Positions 17,576 through 25,527 of a DNA stretch of 64,000 nucleotides are shown here, one piece after another. Location: assembly GCA_900545015.1 (NCBI GenBank), contig UQXJ01000007.1, forward strand, positions 1 to 64,000, in the 5' to 3' direction. A program made the position numbers and the translations under genes. This stretch comes from an uncultured Mollicutes bacterium (GTDB lineage: Bacteria > Bacillota_I > Bacilli_A > RFN20 > CAG-826). Positions within the stretch are counted from its first letter, which is position 1. Every line of letters starts with the position of its first letter. The notes under the pieces are model-generated. The model ran no database searches. It was not told the origin of the DNA and was given only the letters and a program-made list of their open reading frames with translations.

Positions 17576-17868
17576 GTTAAAACCTCGTTGTAATAATTAT
17601 AAAAATTTAAGACTAAAAAGTATAGTTTATTAAAATAAAAGATACCTATATTTTTTAATTTATTTACTAGGAATTATTCAAAAATAATTTGAATTTCATG
17701 CACTTCTCTATATGGAATTTCATACAGTTACTATATTGAAATCCATATACTTTTTGCTCAAAAATTTCATATTTTCTTAAATGTAGGGGTTTTTGAATAA
17801 AAAATTTCACTAAAAGTAAGTAAAAAGGCCTGCAAAACGCAGACCTTTTTATACTAATTTTTAAACGA
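17576..17868. other. Intergenic region glcK/alsD with inverted repeat
   Basis: 293 A+T-rich bases with no convincing gene; a 74-codon open frame on the minus strand is low-complexity and unsupported. ATATGGAATTTCA (17710-17722) and TGAAATCCATAT (17737-17748) form an imperfect inverted repeat with one bulge, and GAATTTCAT occurs twice nearby. The alsD terminator occupies 17822-17850. The function of the inverted repeat is unknown; it lies too far from the glcK start to be an obvious operator. Confidence 0.4.
17822..17850 (-). terminator. Intrinsic terminator after alsD
   Basis: On the minus strand AAAAAGGTCTGC pairs with GCAGGCCTTTTT (one G-U pair) around a five-base loop and ends in a T run, 19 bases after the alsD stop. 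Confidence 0.85.
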
Positions 17869-18585
17869 TTATTTCTTTGAAGAACCTTCAACAGCTTTTG
17901 TTTTTTCTTTAAGATCTTCTGTTAAATCCCAGTTTTCAAATCCTTCTGTATGTGGCAAATAAACATTCCATCCATTAAGTTCATTTAACTTAAATTTAAT
18001 ATTTTCACCACTTACTTTTAAGATATGTCCACCTTTGCTTAAGTCTTTGCTTAAGAAATGGATGTGCCATCCTGGAAGATTCATTCCTTCTACATAGTTT
18101 GGGCAGTAAACACCAATTACATATCCTTCAACATCATGATATTCAAATTCTCTTTGATCGCATGCAACTTTATATAATGGTTCATATGGTTCTTCTTGTT
18201 TAAAGCAAGATCTAACTCTTACATTAAATTTTCCTTCCATTTTAATCATATAGAAGAAATTATGAGAAACTAAATATTGTTCCATTTCTTTTTTGAATTC
18301 TTCAATTGAGTTAAATGAAACTTCATTTTCAGCAACGTTTTCATCGAAATGGCAAACTGTAGAAAATGGTAATGTATCACTGCTCTTCATTTCACTAACT
18401 TCACCATTAGCTCTTCCGTTATATGCATGTCCGTTGAATATAATAGCTTCTCCATCGAGACCATTATATGTACCAATACCAACATTTCCTTCTTTTAATA
18501 AATCTTTAACTGAAACACTTCCATGATAGTCACCCATCATTAAGCTATTTAATGTACCAACTTGAAATAATTTATTTTCTTTCAT
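17869..18585 (-). CDS. alsD: Alpha-acetolactate decarboxylase
   Basis: Converts 2-acetolactate to acetoin, the second step of the pyruvate-to-acetoin/butanediol route. 238 residues: FQVGTLNSLMMGDYHGSVSVKDLL at the start, LDGEAIIFNGHAYNG, and the metal-binding region GWHIHFLSKDLSKGGHIL whose three histidines are the conserved zinc ligands. RVRSC supplies the conserved arginines. A good GGAGG precedes the ATG. Acetolactate synthase (alsS) is not adjacent. The neighbours are a KdgT-like permease and a GldA-like dehydrogenase on the same strand. Confidence 0.93.
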   Translation of the reverse strand: MKENKLFQVGTLNSLMMGDYHGSVSVKDLLKEGNVGIGTYNGLDGEAIIFNGHAYNGRANGEVSEMKSSDTLPFSTVCHFDENVAENEVSFNSIEEFKKEMEQYLVSHNFFYMIKMEGKFNVRVRSCFKQEEPYEPLYKVACDQREFEYHDVEGYVIGVYCPNYVEGMNLPGWHIHFLSKDLSKGGHILKVSGENIKFKLNELNGWNVYLPHTEGFENWDLTEDLKEKTKAVEGSSKK

Positions 18586-18625
18586 AAAGTAAGCCTCCTA
18601 ATTTATTTACTTTGGTCATTTGTAT

Positions 18626-19840
18626 TTACATCTTCCTTATGTGATTTAAGATGAAATACTTTTTTAAATATTTCATGATTATGATGGTGTGTACGATACA
18701 TACCATTTCATCATAAACAGCAGCAAGAAGTTCTGGATGGTCTTTTTCAAAAACTCTCTTAGGATCAGCCATCTTTTCTCCTTGATGTGATTTAAAGTAA
18801 TGATTCATAGTCCATTTTGTAAAGAACGGATCAAGAATATTTGTTATTAATAAGACAATTGCTAGAATTAAAACTCCGTTATCTGCCATATTTTGTGTGT
18901 ATAAATTGCTTCCACTAAATGTATAATTTACAAACATTAGTGGAATACTTAATGCAACACCTGCTAAAGATGAGCTACCAATTGAAGCGTATCCTGGTCT
19001 CTTTAGAGCAAATCTATCAACAATATAAGGAATAATAATAGTTACAGCCCAGAATATTAAGATTAATACGATAGCGCCTACCCAAATCATTCCATTTGTG
19101 AATGCTTGTGCAAGGTTGATTGTTGAGCCGAATTGGAATCCTAAGAATGGTAATAAGATTGCGTTACCACCTTTAAATACTTCTCTAATTTTTGGATCAA
19201 GGTTGCCTAAAACAAAACCTAATATAAATGGTAAAAGTAATGAGATAATTTGCATGATTTTACCAATCATACCAGCATCACCTTTTGATGTACCAAAGCA
19301 TGAAATTACAATGAATGGTAATAAAGGCATTGAGAAGATAAGCATAATTGGGAATGTAGCTCTATCACTGTTATCAGCATATGGTGGAATAATTCCCATA
19401 TAAAGTGCAGCGTTAGCACTTGTAATACAAACGCAGAAAGTTACAGGGTCAATACCAAGGAAACCATCTGGGCAGAATATAAATACTAATACACTAATTA
19501 TATAAGCAGGGAGTAATCTAGCTAATATAATCCAAATTCCTCTTTTGAAAACTTCTACGAAGTCATGAGGTTTAATCATTGTTCCTGTACAGAATAACAT
19601 TAAACCAATAACAAGCATTTGACCTGTTTTACCAAAGAGGTCTTTCATTGGGTTTCCTAAATATTCCCAAAGTGTTAATCCTTTTCCAAATTCACCAGTT
19701 CCAAGTCCACAAGCAATACAAATTGAACAAATAATTGCACTAATTACAAGTGGAACGAACATAGTTCCTGCTGGAATCTTGTTTAAGAATTTCCAAATTC
19801 CGATTCCGTTAAATTTCTTTTTTTCTTTTATTTCTTCCAT
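18626..19840 (-). CDS. KdgT-like 2-keto-3-deoxygluconate permease family protein
   Basis: About 404-residue integral membrane protein with roughly ten hydrophobic segments. The N-terminal IPAGTMFVPLVISAI, LFCTGTMIKP and the central FCVCITSANAALYMGII / LLPFLGFQFGSTINL segments resemble the KdgT family of proton-coupled sugar-acid carriers. I prefer ATG 19840 over the GTG at 19846. The last 30 residues (after AAVYDEM) do not look like the family, and that DNA carries two inverted repeats (18651-18676 and 18684-18706). The substrate is uncertain; the alsD and gldA neighbours do not fix it. Confidence 0.7.
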   Translation of the reverse strand: MEEIKEKKKFNGIGIWKFLNKIPAGTMFVPLVISAIICSICIACGLGTGEFGKGLTLWEYLGNPMKDLFGKTGQMLVIGLMLFCTGTMIKPHDFVEVFKRGIWIILARLLPAYIISVLVFIFCPDGFLGIDPVTFCVCITSANAALYMGIIPPYADNSDRATFPIMLIFSMPLLPFIVISCFGTSKGDAGMIGKIMQIISLLLPFILGFVLGNLDPKIREVFKGGNAILLPFLGFQFGSTINLAQAFTNGMIWVGAIVLILIFWAVTIIIPYIVDRFALKRPGYASIGSSSLAGVALSIPLMFVNYTFSGSNLYTQNMADNGVLILAIVLLITNILDPFFTKWTMNHYFKSHQGEKMADPKRVFEKDHPELLAAVYDEMVCIVHTIIIMKYLKKYFILNHIRKM

Positions 19841-19857
19841 AAACACATACTCACGAA

Positions 19858-20955
19858 TTATTTTTTGCTATCTAAGAATTCGTGTCCTAATCTATCACAA
19901 AGTAAAATAGCATCTTTAAGTTCTTCGACTGTTACATCTCCACTTAAATTATGAATGCTTTCACCTTTTGCACAACTTGCTTCACTAATTTTAAGAGCAT
20001 CGCTGTCTTCAACTCCAATTTCTTCAAGAGTTAATGGTAATCCAACTGAATACATAAAGTCTCTAACTTCATTAAATTCTTTTGGATTTGCGTTTTCTAA
20101 TAATAATTGAACAAGTGTACCATAAGCAACACAATTACCATGCATTGCAGTCTTCTTTCCTAATGATGTAACACCATTATAGAAACTATGAGCTACACAT
20201 AATCCACCATTATCAGCACCAACACCACTTAAATAAGTATTTGCTTCAATAATTGCGTTGAGTTCTGGTGTAACTAATTGGTTATTAACACTAATAAGAG
20301 CTTTTTTGCCATCTTTTATTAATGTTTCATAACAGAGTTTGCAAAGAGCCATAGCACTTAATGTAATTCCACCATTTTCAAGTGATTTTGATGATGTCTT
20401 TACACATGCTCTAGCTTCAAAATATGTTCCTAAAGCATCACCCATACCTGCAACTAAGAATTTAGCTGGTGATTTTGCAATAACACCACTATCTACAATA
20501 ACCAAATCTGGGTTATTAGGATAGAATAAATAAGAATTAAATGAATGATCATCGTTATAAATAACACTTAATCCTGTGCATGGAGCATCTGTTGCACAAA
20601 CTGTTGGAATGATTGCAACTCTCTTCTTCATATAATAAGCAGTTGCTTTTGCTGTATCGATAGCACTTCCGCCACCTATACCCACAACTACATCAATCTT
20701 TTCATTTTTGACAATTTCTTCCATCTTTTTGATTTCACCTACTGATGAGATTCCACCAAAAATTTCATAATGTCTTACTGCTTTGCTCCCTTTAAATGAT
20801 TCTTCAACTAAATCATGAACAGCGTTATAACCACTGTGTGAGCAAACAAATAAGAATTTTTTACCAAAATCTTTTGAATTTTCATAGAACTTCTTTAAAG
20901 CATCTTTACCTTGAACGTATTTCAAAGGAGCTCTCATAAGTAATAAGTCTTTCAT
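19858..20955 (-). CDS. GldA-like iron-containing/glycerol dehydrogenase
   Basis: NAD-dependent group III alcohol dehydrogenase fold, about 365 residues. Visible: the nucleotide-binding GIGGGSAIDTAKA, IPTVCATDAPCTGLSVIYNDD, an aspartate in AGMGDALGTYFEA and the two metal-ligand histidines in AHSFYNG and MHGNCVAYGTL. The sequence is closest to glycerol dehydrogenases. Such enzymes also reduce acetoin to 2,3-butanediol, which would fit alsD two genes downstream; this is inference. The ATG at 20955 is preceded by GGAGGAAG, making it a better start than the upstream ATG at 20976. Divergent from a PucR-type regulator. Confidence 0.82.
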   Translation of the reverse strand: MKDLLLMRAPLKYVQGKDALKKFYENSKDFGKKFLFVCSHSGYNAVHDLVEESFKGSKAVRHYEIFGGISSVGEIKKMEEIVKNEKIDVVVGIGGGSAIDTAKATAYYMKKRVAIIPTVCATDAPCTGLSVIYNDDHSFNSYLFYPNNPDLVIVDSGVIAKSPAKFLVAGMGDALGTYFEARACVKTSSKSLENGGITLSAMALCKLCYETLIKDGKKALISVNNQLVTPELNAIIEANTYLSGVGADNGGLCVAHSFYNGVTSLGKKTAMHGNCVAYGTLVQLLLENANPKEFNEVRDFMYSVGLPLTLEEIGVEDSDALKISEASCAKGESIHNLSGDVTVEELKDAILLCDRLGHEFLDSKK

Positions 20956-21056
20956 ATTTCTTCCTCCGACTGACATAAATATTAGACCTTTGAATGTTGA
21001 AAAAAAGATTTTTTAAGACTAAAATTTTTATAATTTATTGTGCTCGGAGACCAATT

Positions 21057-22250
21057 ATGCTTGATGCTTTAAAATTATTAGAGATTGATGAAAAATCGAA
21101 TAAATTGTCTGATTTATTGAAAAATTCATATGAACTATTTGAATCTACTGTCGTTGCAATCGATGAAAACTATAGATTATTAGCTCATTTTTCGCCAAAT
21201 AATGTTAAATTAGGTCCAACATACCTAAAAAGTATTGAGGATGGTTTTTGGTCGCTTGAACTTATTAATAAGATAAATAGTTCATTAAAAGAAAGTAAAA
21301 ATATGAGAACATTTGTTACTTTTGATAGTGTAGAAAGACTGTTTATAAAACTTGAGTCTAACGGAAAAGAAATTGGATATTTAGTCTTCATAGAAAACGG
21401 AAAAAGTTTAAAAAATTTTGATGAAGATACCTTAAATCATTTTATTAAATTAGTTATTAAACATATAAAAATTGAAAGCTCATCTACAAGAAATAAAAAT
21501 ATGAAGTCTCTTTTTGAAGCACTTTTAAATGATGAAATTCTTAGCGAAGATATTTTCATAGATAGATATAAAAGAACAAATTTCGATAAAAAAATTTCTT
21601 ATCAAATGTTAATCATCGATATGTCTATCATAGATCCTAAATATTTTAAATCTATTGAAGTTAATCTCCCTAACTGCTTTAAAAATATGATAAGCATATA
21701 TAAAGACAATTATTTAGTTTGTTTTATTTCTAGCTCTTACGATAAAGAAAAATTAAATTCGTTTTTCTTTGAAAATAAAATTTATGGGTTAATTTCAAAA
21801 CCAATACTTTCTCTATTTACAATTCCTACACTTTTTACAATTCAAAAAAAGTTACTTAAATTTTTAATAAGTGCGAGTAATGAATATATTCTTTATGATG
21901 AATCAGATTATTGTACGCTCTCTTCAATTGTTGCAATTGATAACAATCTCATTTTGCTTTCCTTTATTCATGAAGATATCATTAAATTATTAAAATATGA
22001 TTTAAAAAATAACGACTCACTTTGTAAAACTCTCTATTATTATTTAGCTAATTTCAAGAGTTTAAAAGAGACGAGTAAGGATGTTTTTCTTCATAAAAAC
22101 ACAATTACATATAGACTTGATAAGATAAAAGAAATCATAGAAGATGATTTATCTAATTCAAAAAAGGATAATAATTACTATATATCTTTAGAAATTGTTG
22201 GCTATTTATTAGATAAGAAATTTGATTTTAAAAAATATATTTTCAAATAA
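21057..22250 (+). CDS. PucR/CdaR-type transcriptional regulator
   Basis: 397 residues from ATG 21057 (CGGAGA six bases upstream); an upstream in-frame ATG at 20994 has no ribosome site. The N-terminal 150 residues look like a sensory GAF/PAS-like domain (VVAIDENYRLLAHFSP). The C-terminus has the PucR/CdaR helix-turn-helix pattern: LCKTLYYYLANFKSLKETSKDVFLHKNTITYRLDKIKEI. Family members activate sugar-diacid, purine or polyol genes on sensing a metabolite. It is divergent from the gldA-kdgT-alsD run and probably controls it. TATAAT lies at 21029-21034. Confidence 0.8.
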   Translation: MLDALKLLEIDEKSNKLSDLLKNSYELFESTVVAIDENYRLLAHFSPNNVKLGPTYLKSIEDGFWSLELINKINSSLKESKNMRTFVTFDSVERLFIKLESNGKEIGYLVFIENGKSLKNFDEDTLNHFIKLVIKHIKIESSSTRNKNMKSLFEALLNDEILSEDIFIDRYKRTNFDKKISYQMLIIDMSIIDPKYFKSIEVNLPNCFKNMISIYKDNYLVCFISSSYDKEKLNSFFFENKIYGLISKPILSLFTIPTLFTIQKKLLKFLISASNEYILYDESDYCTLSSIVAIDNNLILLSFIHEDIIKLLKYDLKNNDSLCKTLYYYLANFKSLKETSKDVFLHKNTITYRLDKIKEIIEDDLSNSKKDNNYYISLEIVGYLLDKKFDFKKYIFK

Positions 22251-22265
22251 TTTATAGAAAACCCT

Positions 22266-22287
22266 GCAAAACTCAACTATTTTTGAG
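22266..22287. repeat. Dispersed motif, copy A
   Basis: GCAAAACTCAACTATTTTTG, preceded by AGAAAACCCT. It lies between the PucR-type gene and the tmRNA 3' end. Here, and not in other copies, ACTCAA/TTGAGT can form a six-base stem followed on the minus strand by TTTTG, a weak terminator for tmRNA. Confidence 0.65.
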
Positions 22288-22310
22288 TCTATAAGGTAAT
22301 TTTGCTTAAT

Positions 22311-22665
22311 TGGTGGAGATGCAGGGAGTTGAACCCTGGTCCACAAGTATATCTACAGTGGCTACTACAGTTTAGTGAATGTTTTAAATTTCACGACTTA
22401 TCAAACCTCACAAACTTTACATCGCTAGATTATATTTTTTCGTCCTAATTCTATAATCATCGAATTAAGCTTATCTTCTTTTTATGAGAAGCTTTAGATA
22501 ACAAGAAGCCAATTATCTAAGCTCCCGCAAACTCTATAGTGAGTGCTGATTAAGCAGCAAATGCGTAGTTATAATTTCTGTTGCCAGATAATTTTAGATT
22601 GTGATTACGTCACAACTCGACTGCAACCAGTGCCAATTTACTTGTGTCGAAGCCAAGACATCCCC
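22311..22665 (-). ncRNA. ssrA: tmRNA
   Basis: Ribosome-rescue RNA, about 355 bases. The minus-strand 5' end GGGGATG pairs with CATCTCC before an encoded CCA (22311-22313). The 5' end continues as TCTTGGCTTCGAC, and the 3' end has a T-arm GGTTCAACTCC, together forming the tRNA-like domain. The tag frame reads GNRNYNYAFAA then TAA, so the degradation signal ends AFAA instead of the usual ALAA. Upstream AAAATTATCT fits the resume-codon context. smpB is not in the window. Confidence 0.95.
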
Positions 22666-22675
22666 AAGTGAGTAA

Positions 22676-22704
22676 ATATTATTTCTTTTTTTGTAGCCAG
22701 TCAA
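22676..22704 (-). promoter_or_regulatory. tmRNA promoter
   Basis: Minus strand: TTGACT (22704-22699), 17-base spacer, TAATAT (22681-22676), placing the start about 5-10 bases before the mature 5' end. Confidence 0.7.
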
Positions 22705-22729
22705 TCAATTTAGGACAATTTGTTTTTAT

Positions 22730-22763
22730 TTGTTTATAATTTATTAATAGTATATACTATTAA
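22730..22763 (+). promoter_or_regulatory. Promoter with 20-bp palindromic operator
   Basis: TTGTTT (22730-22735), a 17-base spacer and TATACT (22753-22758) form a good promoter. A perfect palindrome, half-site TTAATAGTAT, occupies 22744-22763 and covers the -10. A dimeric repressor bound there would block polymerase. The binding protein is unknown. Confidence 0.65.
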
Positions 22764-22784
22764 AGCGTTTTATGAGGATTTAAA

Positions 22785-23912
22785 ATGAGTAAAAGTACAA
22801 AAGCAAAAGTTATTAAAAATAAGAAAAAGTTTAATTTCGGAAAAGTAGTTCCTTTCCTAAAAACTCTATACAAAAATGATGCTGTCATGGAAGTTTCAGC
22901 ATCAACAAAATGGTATTGGTCAATCTTTGTGTTTATTTTTTCTACATTAGTTTCGATCATTCCTTCTACTGTTCAAGCAAGTCAAATTGTTGGTTCAAAT
23001 GTTTTAACAAATTCACACGATGCATTTGAAAATGGTCTTTGTGATTATGTTGAAAATTCAACTGATAAAGAAATTATTACAATTGATCCTTCAGGAAAAG
23101 TATCTTCAACACAAACTGAAAAATATTATGATTCTTATTTCCAAAAAGATTCAGTTGCGGATAAAATCTTAAAACCAGTTTATACATATAAAGCAAAAAA
23201 TGATATCACTGGTTCAGTCTCGAACATTCTTGATATCTATGTTTATGATGGAAATGAGATTAATGAATCAAGTGCAGTTTCAAAAGAATTAAATGGCATC
23301 ATCAATTCAAACACAAATTTTGCTGATGGTTTAGTTACTGATGAAGCAGTTAAATATACAAGATCAAATTCATTTATCTTATTTGCTAATGGCATCTTCT
23401 ATTGTCGTACATATGTTAATGGAGCAGCAAGTGCTACTTTAAGTGGTGATTATGAATTTGTTAACGAAGCATTTGGTTTTGCAAAATCTTCTTATACTTT
23501 AAAACAAATTTTAACAAATAATGGAAAAGTGACTGATGTTAAAACATTAGAAAATAGAAAAAGTGTTTATGACAATTTTGGTTCATTCTGCGATAAAGTT
23601 TATGTAAATACTGGCTGGCGTTCAACTTGGACAACATTTGGAATTTATTGTGCACTTAACGGTGGAATTATGATTATCATGGGTCTTGTTGTCTTCTTAA
23701 TGACAAGAGGTAAAAATAATCCTAATAGAACAATTAAGTTCTTACAATCATATAGCATTGCATTCTGGTCATCTGCTAGCCCAGCAATTCTTACTTTAAT
23801 GATAGGATTTATGATTCCAAGTTTCTCAATGATGGCATTCATCGTAATGTATGCATTTAGAATTATGTTCTTATCAACAAAACAACTTAGACCAGCTTAT
23901 CCAGCAAAATAA
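22785..23912 (+). CDS. DUF1189-like membrane protein of unknown function
   Basis: 375 residues. A lysine-rich cytoplasmic start, one transmembrane segment at about residues 43-65 (WYWSIFVFIFSTLVSIIP), a ~210-residue extracytoplasmic region with T/S/N-rich sequence, then three or four transmembrane segments at about 275-362. This one-plus-several topology and the N-terminal sequence resemble DUF1189 proteins, although those are usually shorter. No catalytic motif is visible. It stands alone between the tmRNA promoter and a bidirectional terminator, and its promoter is covered by a palindrome, so it appears to be individually regulated. Confidence 0.6.
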   Translation: MSKSTKAKVIKNKKKFNFGKVVPFLKTLYKNDAVMEVSASTKWYWSIFVFIFSTLVSIIPSTVQASQIVGSNVLTNSHDAFENGLCDYVENSTDKEIITIDPSGKVSSTQTEKYYDSYFQKDSVADKILKPVYTYKAKNDITGSVSNILDIYVYDGNEINESSAVSKELNGIINSNTNFADGLVTDEAVKYTRSNSFILFANGIFYCRTYVNGAASATLSGDYEFVNEAFGFAKSSYTLKQILTNNGKVTDVKTLENRKSVYDNFGSFCDKVYVNTGWRSTWTTFGIYCALNGGIMIIMGLVVFLMTRGKNNPNRTIKFLQSYSIAFWSSASPAILTLMIGFMIPSFSMMAFIVMYAFRIMFLSTKQLRPAYPAK

Positions 23913-23930
23913 AAGTTATTAATGAATTTA

Positions 23931-23962
23931 AAAAAGTCGTATCAACTAAGACACGACTTTTT
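23931..23962. terminator. Bidirectional intrinsic terminator
   Basis: AAAAAGTCGT (23931-23940) and ACGACTTTTT (23953-23962) form a perfect 10-bp stem with a 12-base loop. It serves the DUF1189-like gene on the plus strand and the gdpP operon on the minus strand. Confidence 0.88.
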
Positions 23963-24304
23963 TTAATCTTTCCAATCACTATGTGGGTTACTTTTATTAT
24001 CAAATGATAAACCTATTTCACCAAGTACATCTTCTAATTCTCTATAATAGTATGAATCATCATATACAACTGGCATTTCATAATCTGCAGTAAATATAAT
24101 TCTTTTATTTCTTTTAACAATATTTATCATTGTTTCAATAATTGAATCATATTGTTTCATAAAGTGATCTTTAGCATACCTTAATTGAGTATAAAAATTG
24201 GGTTCTATAAAAAATCTTTCACCTGTTTCTAACTCAAATAAAGCAATATTTGGATATCTTTCATCTTCTATTCTTTTATAATTTTTAAATTCTTCGAATT
24301 CCAT
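23963..24304 (-). CDS. Conserved-looking small protein of unknown function (113 aa)
   Basis: 113-residue soluble, acidic protein rich in tyrosine, phenylalanine and glutamate (MEFEEFKNYKRIEDERYPNI, YDDSYYYRELEDVLGEIG). No known motif recognised. A proper TAGGAG precedes its ATG, which follows the rlmH stop by nine bases, so it is the last gene of the gdpP-rplI-dnaB-yycJ-rlmH run and ends at a terminator. Operon position supports a real gene; function cannot be inferred. Confidence 0.7.
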   Translation of the reverse strand: MEFEEFKNYKRIEDERYPNIALFELETGERFFIEPNFYTQLRYAKDHFMKQYDSIIETMINIVKRNKRIIFTADYEMPVVYDDSYYYRELEDVLGEIGLSFDNKSNPHSDWKD

Positions 24305-24313
24305 TTTATTCTC

Positions 24314-24784
24314 CTAATGATGATAACTTTCATTGTTAATAATTTTAAAACTTCTATATATCTGTTCAAGCAAAATCACTCGTGTCATTTGATGAGTGAA
24401 TGTTAATTGGGATAAACATATTTTTTCATTTGCTACTTTTCTTAAATCATTTGATAAGCCAAGGGTACCTCCAATTACAAAATTTATTGGGGATACTCCT
24501 TTTTTAATGAGGTCATTTAAGTAATTGGAAAATTCTAAACTATCAAATTCTTTCCCATGAAGATCAATTAAAGAAATATATTCACCTTCTTTTATTCTTT
24601 TTAGCATATTAGTGCCTTCAATTTTAAGAACATCTTCAGGTGTCGCACTTTGAATTTTACATTCATTGCATTCAACAATTGAAACCTTAGCAAATCTCGA
24701 TAAGCGTTTCATATATTCATTTATTGCATCTTTATAAAACGATTCTTTTATTGTTCCAATACATACAATATTAATTTTTATCAT
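24314..24784 (-). CDS. rlmH: 23S rRNA (pseudouridine1915-N3)-methyltransferase RlmH
   Basis: SPOUT-class SAM methyltransferase acting on pseudouridine 1915 in helix 69 of 23S rRNA on the 70S ribosome. 156 residues: INIVCIGTIKESFYKDAINEYMKRL at the start, LIDLHGKEFDSLEFS, the knot segment NFVIGGTLGLSNDLR and the C-terminal LTFTHQMTRVILLEQIYR(S)F, all typical. It overlaps the upstream beta-lactamase-fold gene by ATGA. Confidence 0.96.
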   Translation of the reverse strand: MIKINIVCIGTIKESFYKDAINEYMKRLSRFAKVSIVECNECKIQSATPEDVLKIEGTNMLKRIKEGEYISLIDLHGKEFDSLEFSNYLNDLIKKGVSPINFVIGGTLGLSNDLRKVANEKICLSQLTFTHQMTRVILLEQIYRSFKIINNESYHH

Positions 24785-25527
24785 AAATCCACACTCTCAT
24801 ATTGCTTTGCGCATTTAAGAATAATCTTAGATAAATCAACTTTATTTTCTAACAATATTTCTTTATAAGTTTTTAGTGCTTTTTCCTCCGTATTACATTC
24901 TTCACTTAAGTGAGCAAGTATAATTTCTTTTGTATTATTTCCTATTAAAGTTGAAAGATAATGTGCACTTTCATCATTTGACAAATGACCTTTTAAACCA
25001 TGTATTCTATTTTTTAAAAATATAGGTCTAGAGCTTTCATAAAGCATGTCTGTATCATGATTGGATTCGATAATATAATAAGTTGCGTTCTTCATTAGCT
25101 TTAATGTCTTTTTAGTTAATTTTCCTGAATCAGTTAAATAAACTAAACTTTCTCCATCACACTCAATTAAATAACCACAATTCCCTTTTGTTGCATCATG
25201 AGATGTTTTAAGAGGAGTAATTTTAAAATCTTTGAAATTATATTTTGTATAATTTTCAAGCTCATTATTTTCATTTTCCCCGCAAACATCAACTAAACCA
25301 TATCTTTTTTCTTTAGAAATTAAAGAAAAATTTTTTATATGATCAGTGTGATTATGAGTGAAAAAGGCAAAATCAATATCTTTAATATTTAATCCAATCT
25401 CATCTAATCCATGTAAAAACATAGATTTATCAACACCCAAATCTATTAAAATAATTGTCTTTTTTGAATAAATAATGGTAGCGTTTCCTTTAGAACCACT
25501 ACCAATAACATGCGCATTAATCATCAA
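24781..25527 (-). CDS. yycJ: Metallo-beta-lactamase-fold exonuclease-like protein (YycJ/WalJ)
   Basis: 248 residues with the MBL metal site THNHTDHIK (HxHxDH) near residue 57, an upstream GSGSKGNATIIYSKKTIILIDLG strand pair, KTSHD and, toward the end, ILAHLSEECNT. It matches YycJ/WalJ, a putative double-stranded DNA exonuclease encoded next to rlmH or the WalRK locus in Bacilli. The walRK genes themselves are absent here. It overlaps dnaB by 11 bases and ends in TGA within rlmH's ATGA. Confidence 0.88.
   Translation of the reverse strand: MMINAHVIGSGSKGNATIIYSKKTIILIDLGVDKSMFLHGLDEIGLNIKDIDFAFFTHNHTDHIKNFSLISKEKRYGLVDVCGENENNELENYTKYNFKDFKITPLKTSHDATKGNCGYLIECDGESLVYLTDSGKLTKKTLKLMKNATYYIIESNHDTDMLYESSRPIFLKNRIHGLKGHLSNDESAHYLSTLIGNNTKEIILAHLSEECNTEEKALKTYKEILLENKVDLSKIILKCAKQYESVDL

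Noticed and set aside
17667..17891. 74-codon minus-strand frame in the glcK/alsD gap
   Set aside because: It runs through the alsD terminator and the alsD end, has no ribosome site and low complexity.
4905..21034. Shared AAGACTAA near 4909, 17609 and 21015 as a regulatory site
   Set aside because: Only eight to thirteen bases shared, placed differently relative to genes; chance matches cannot be excluded.
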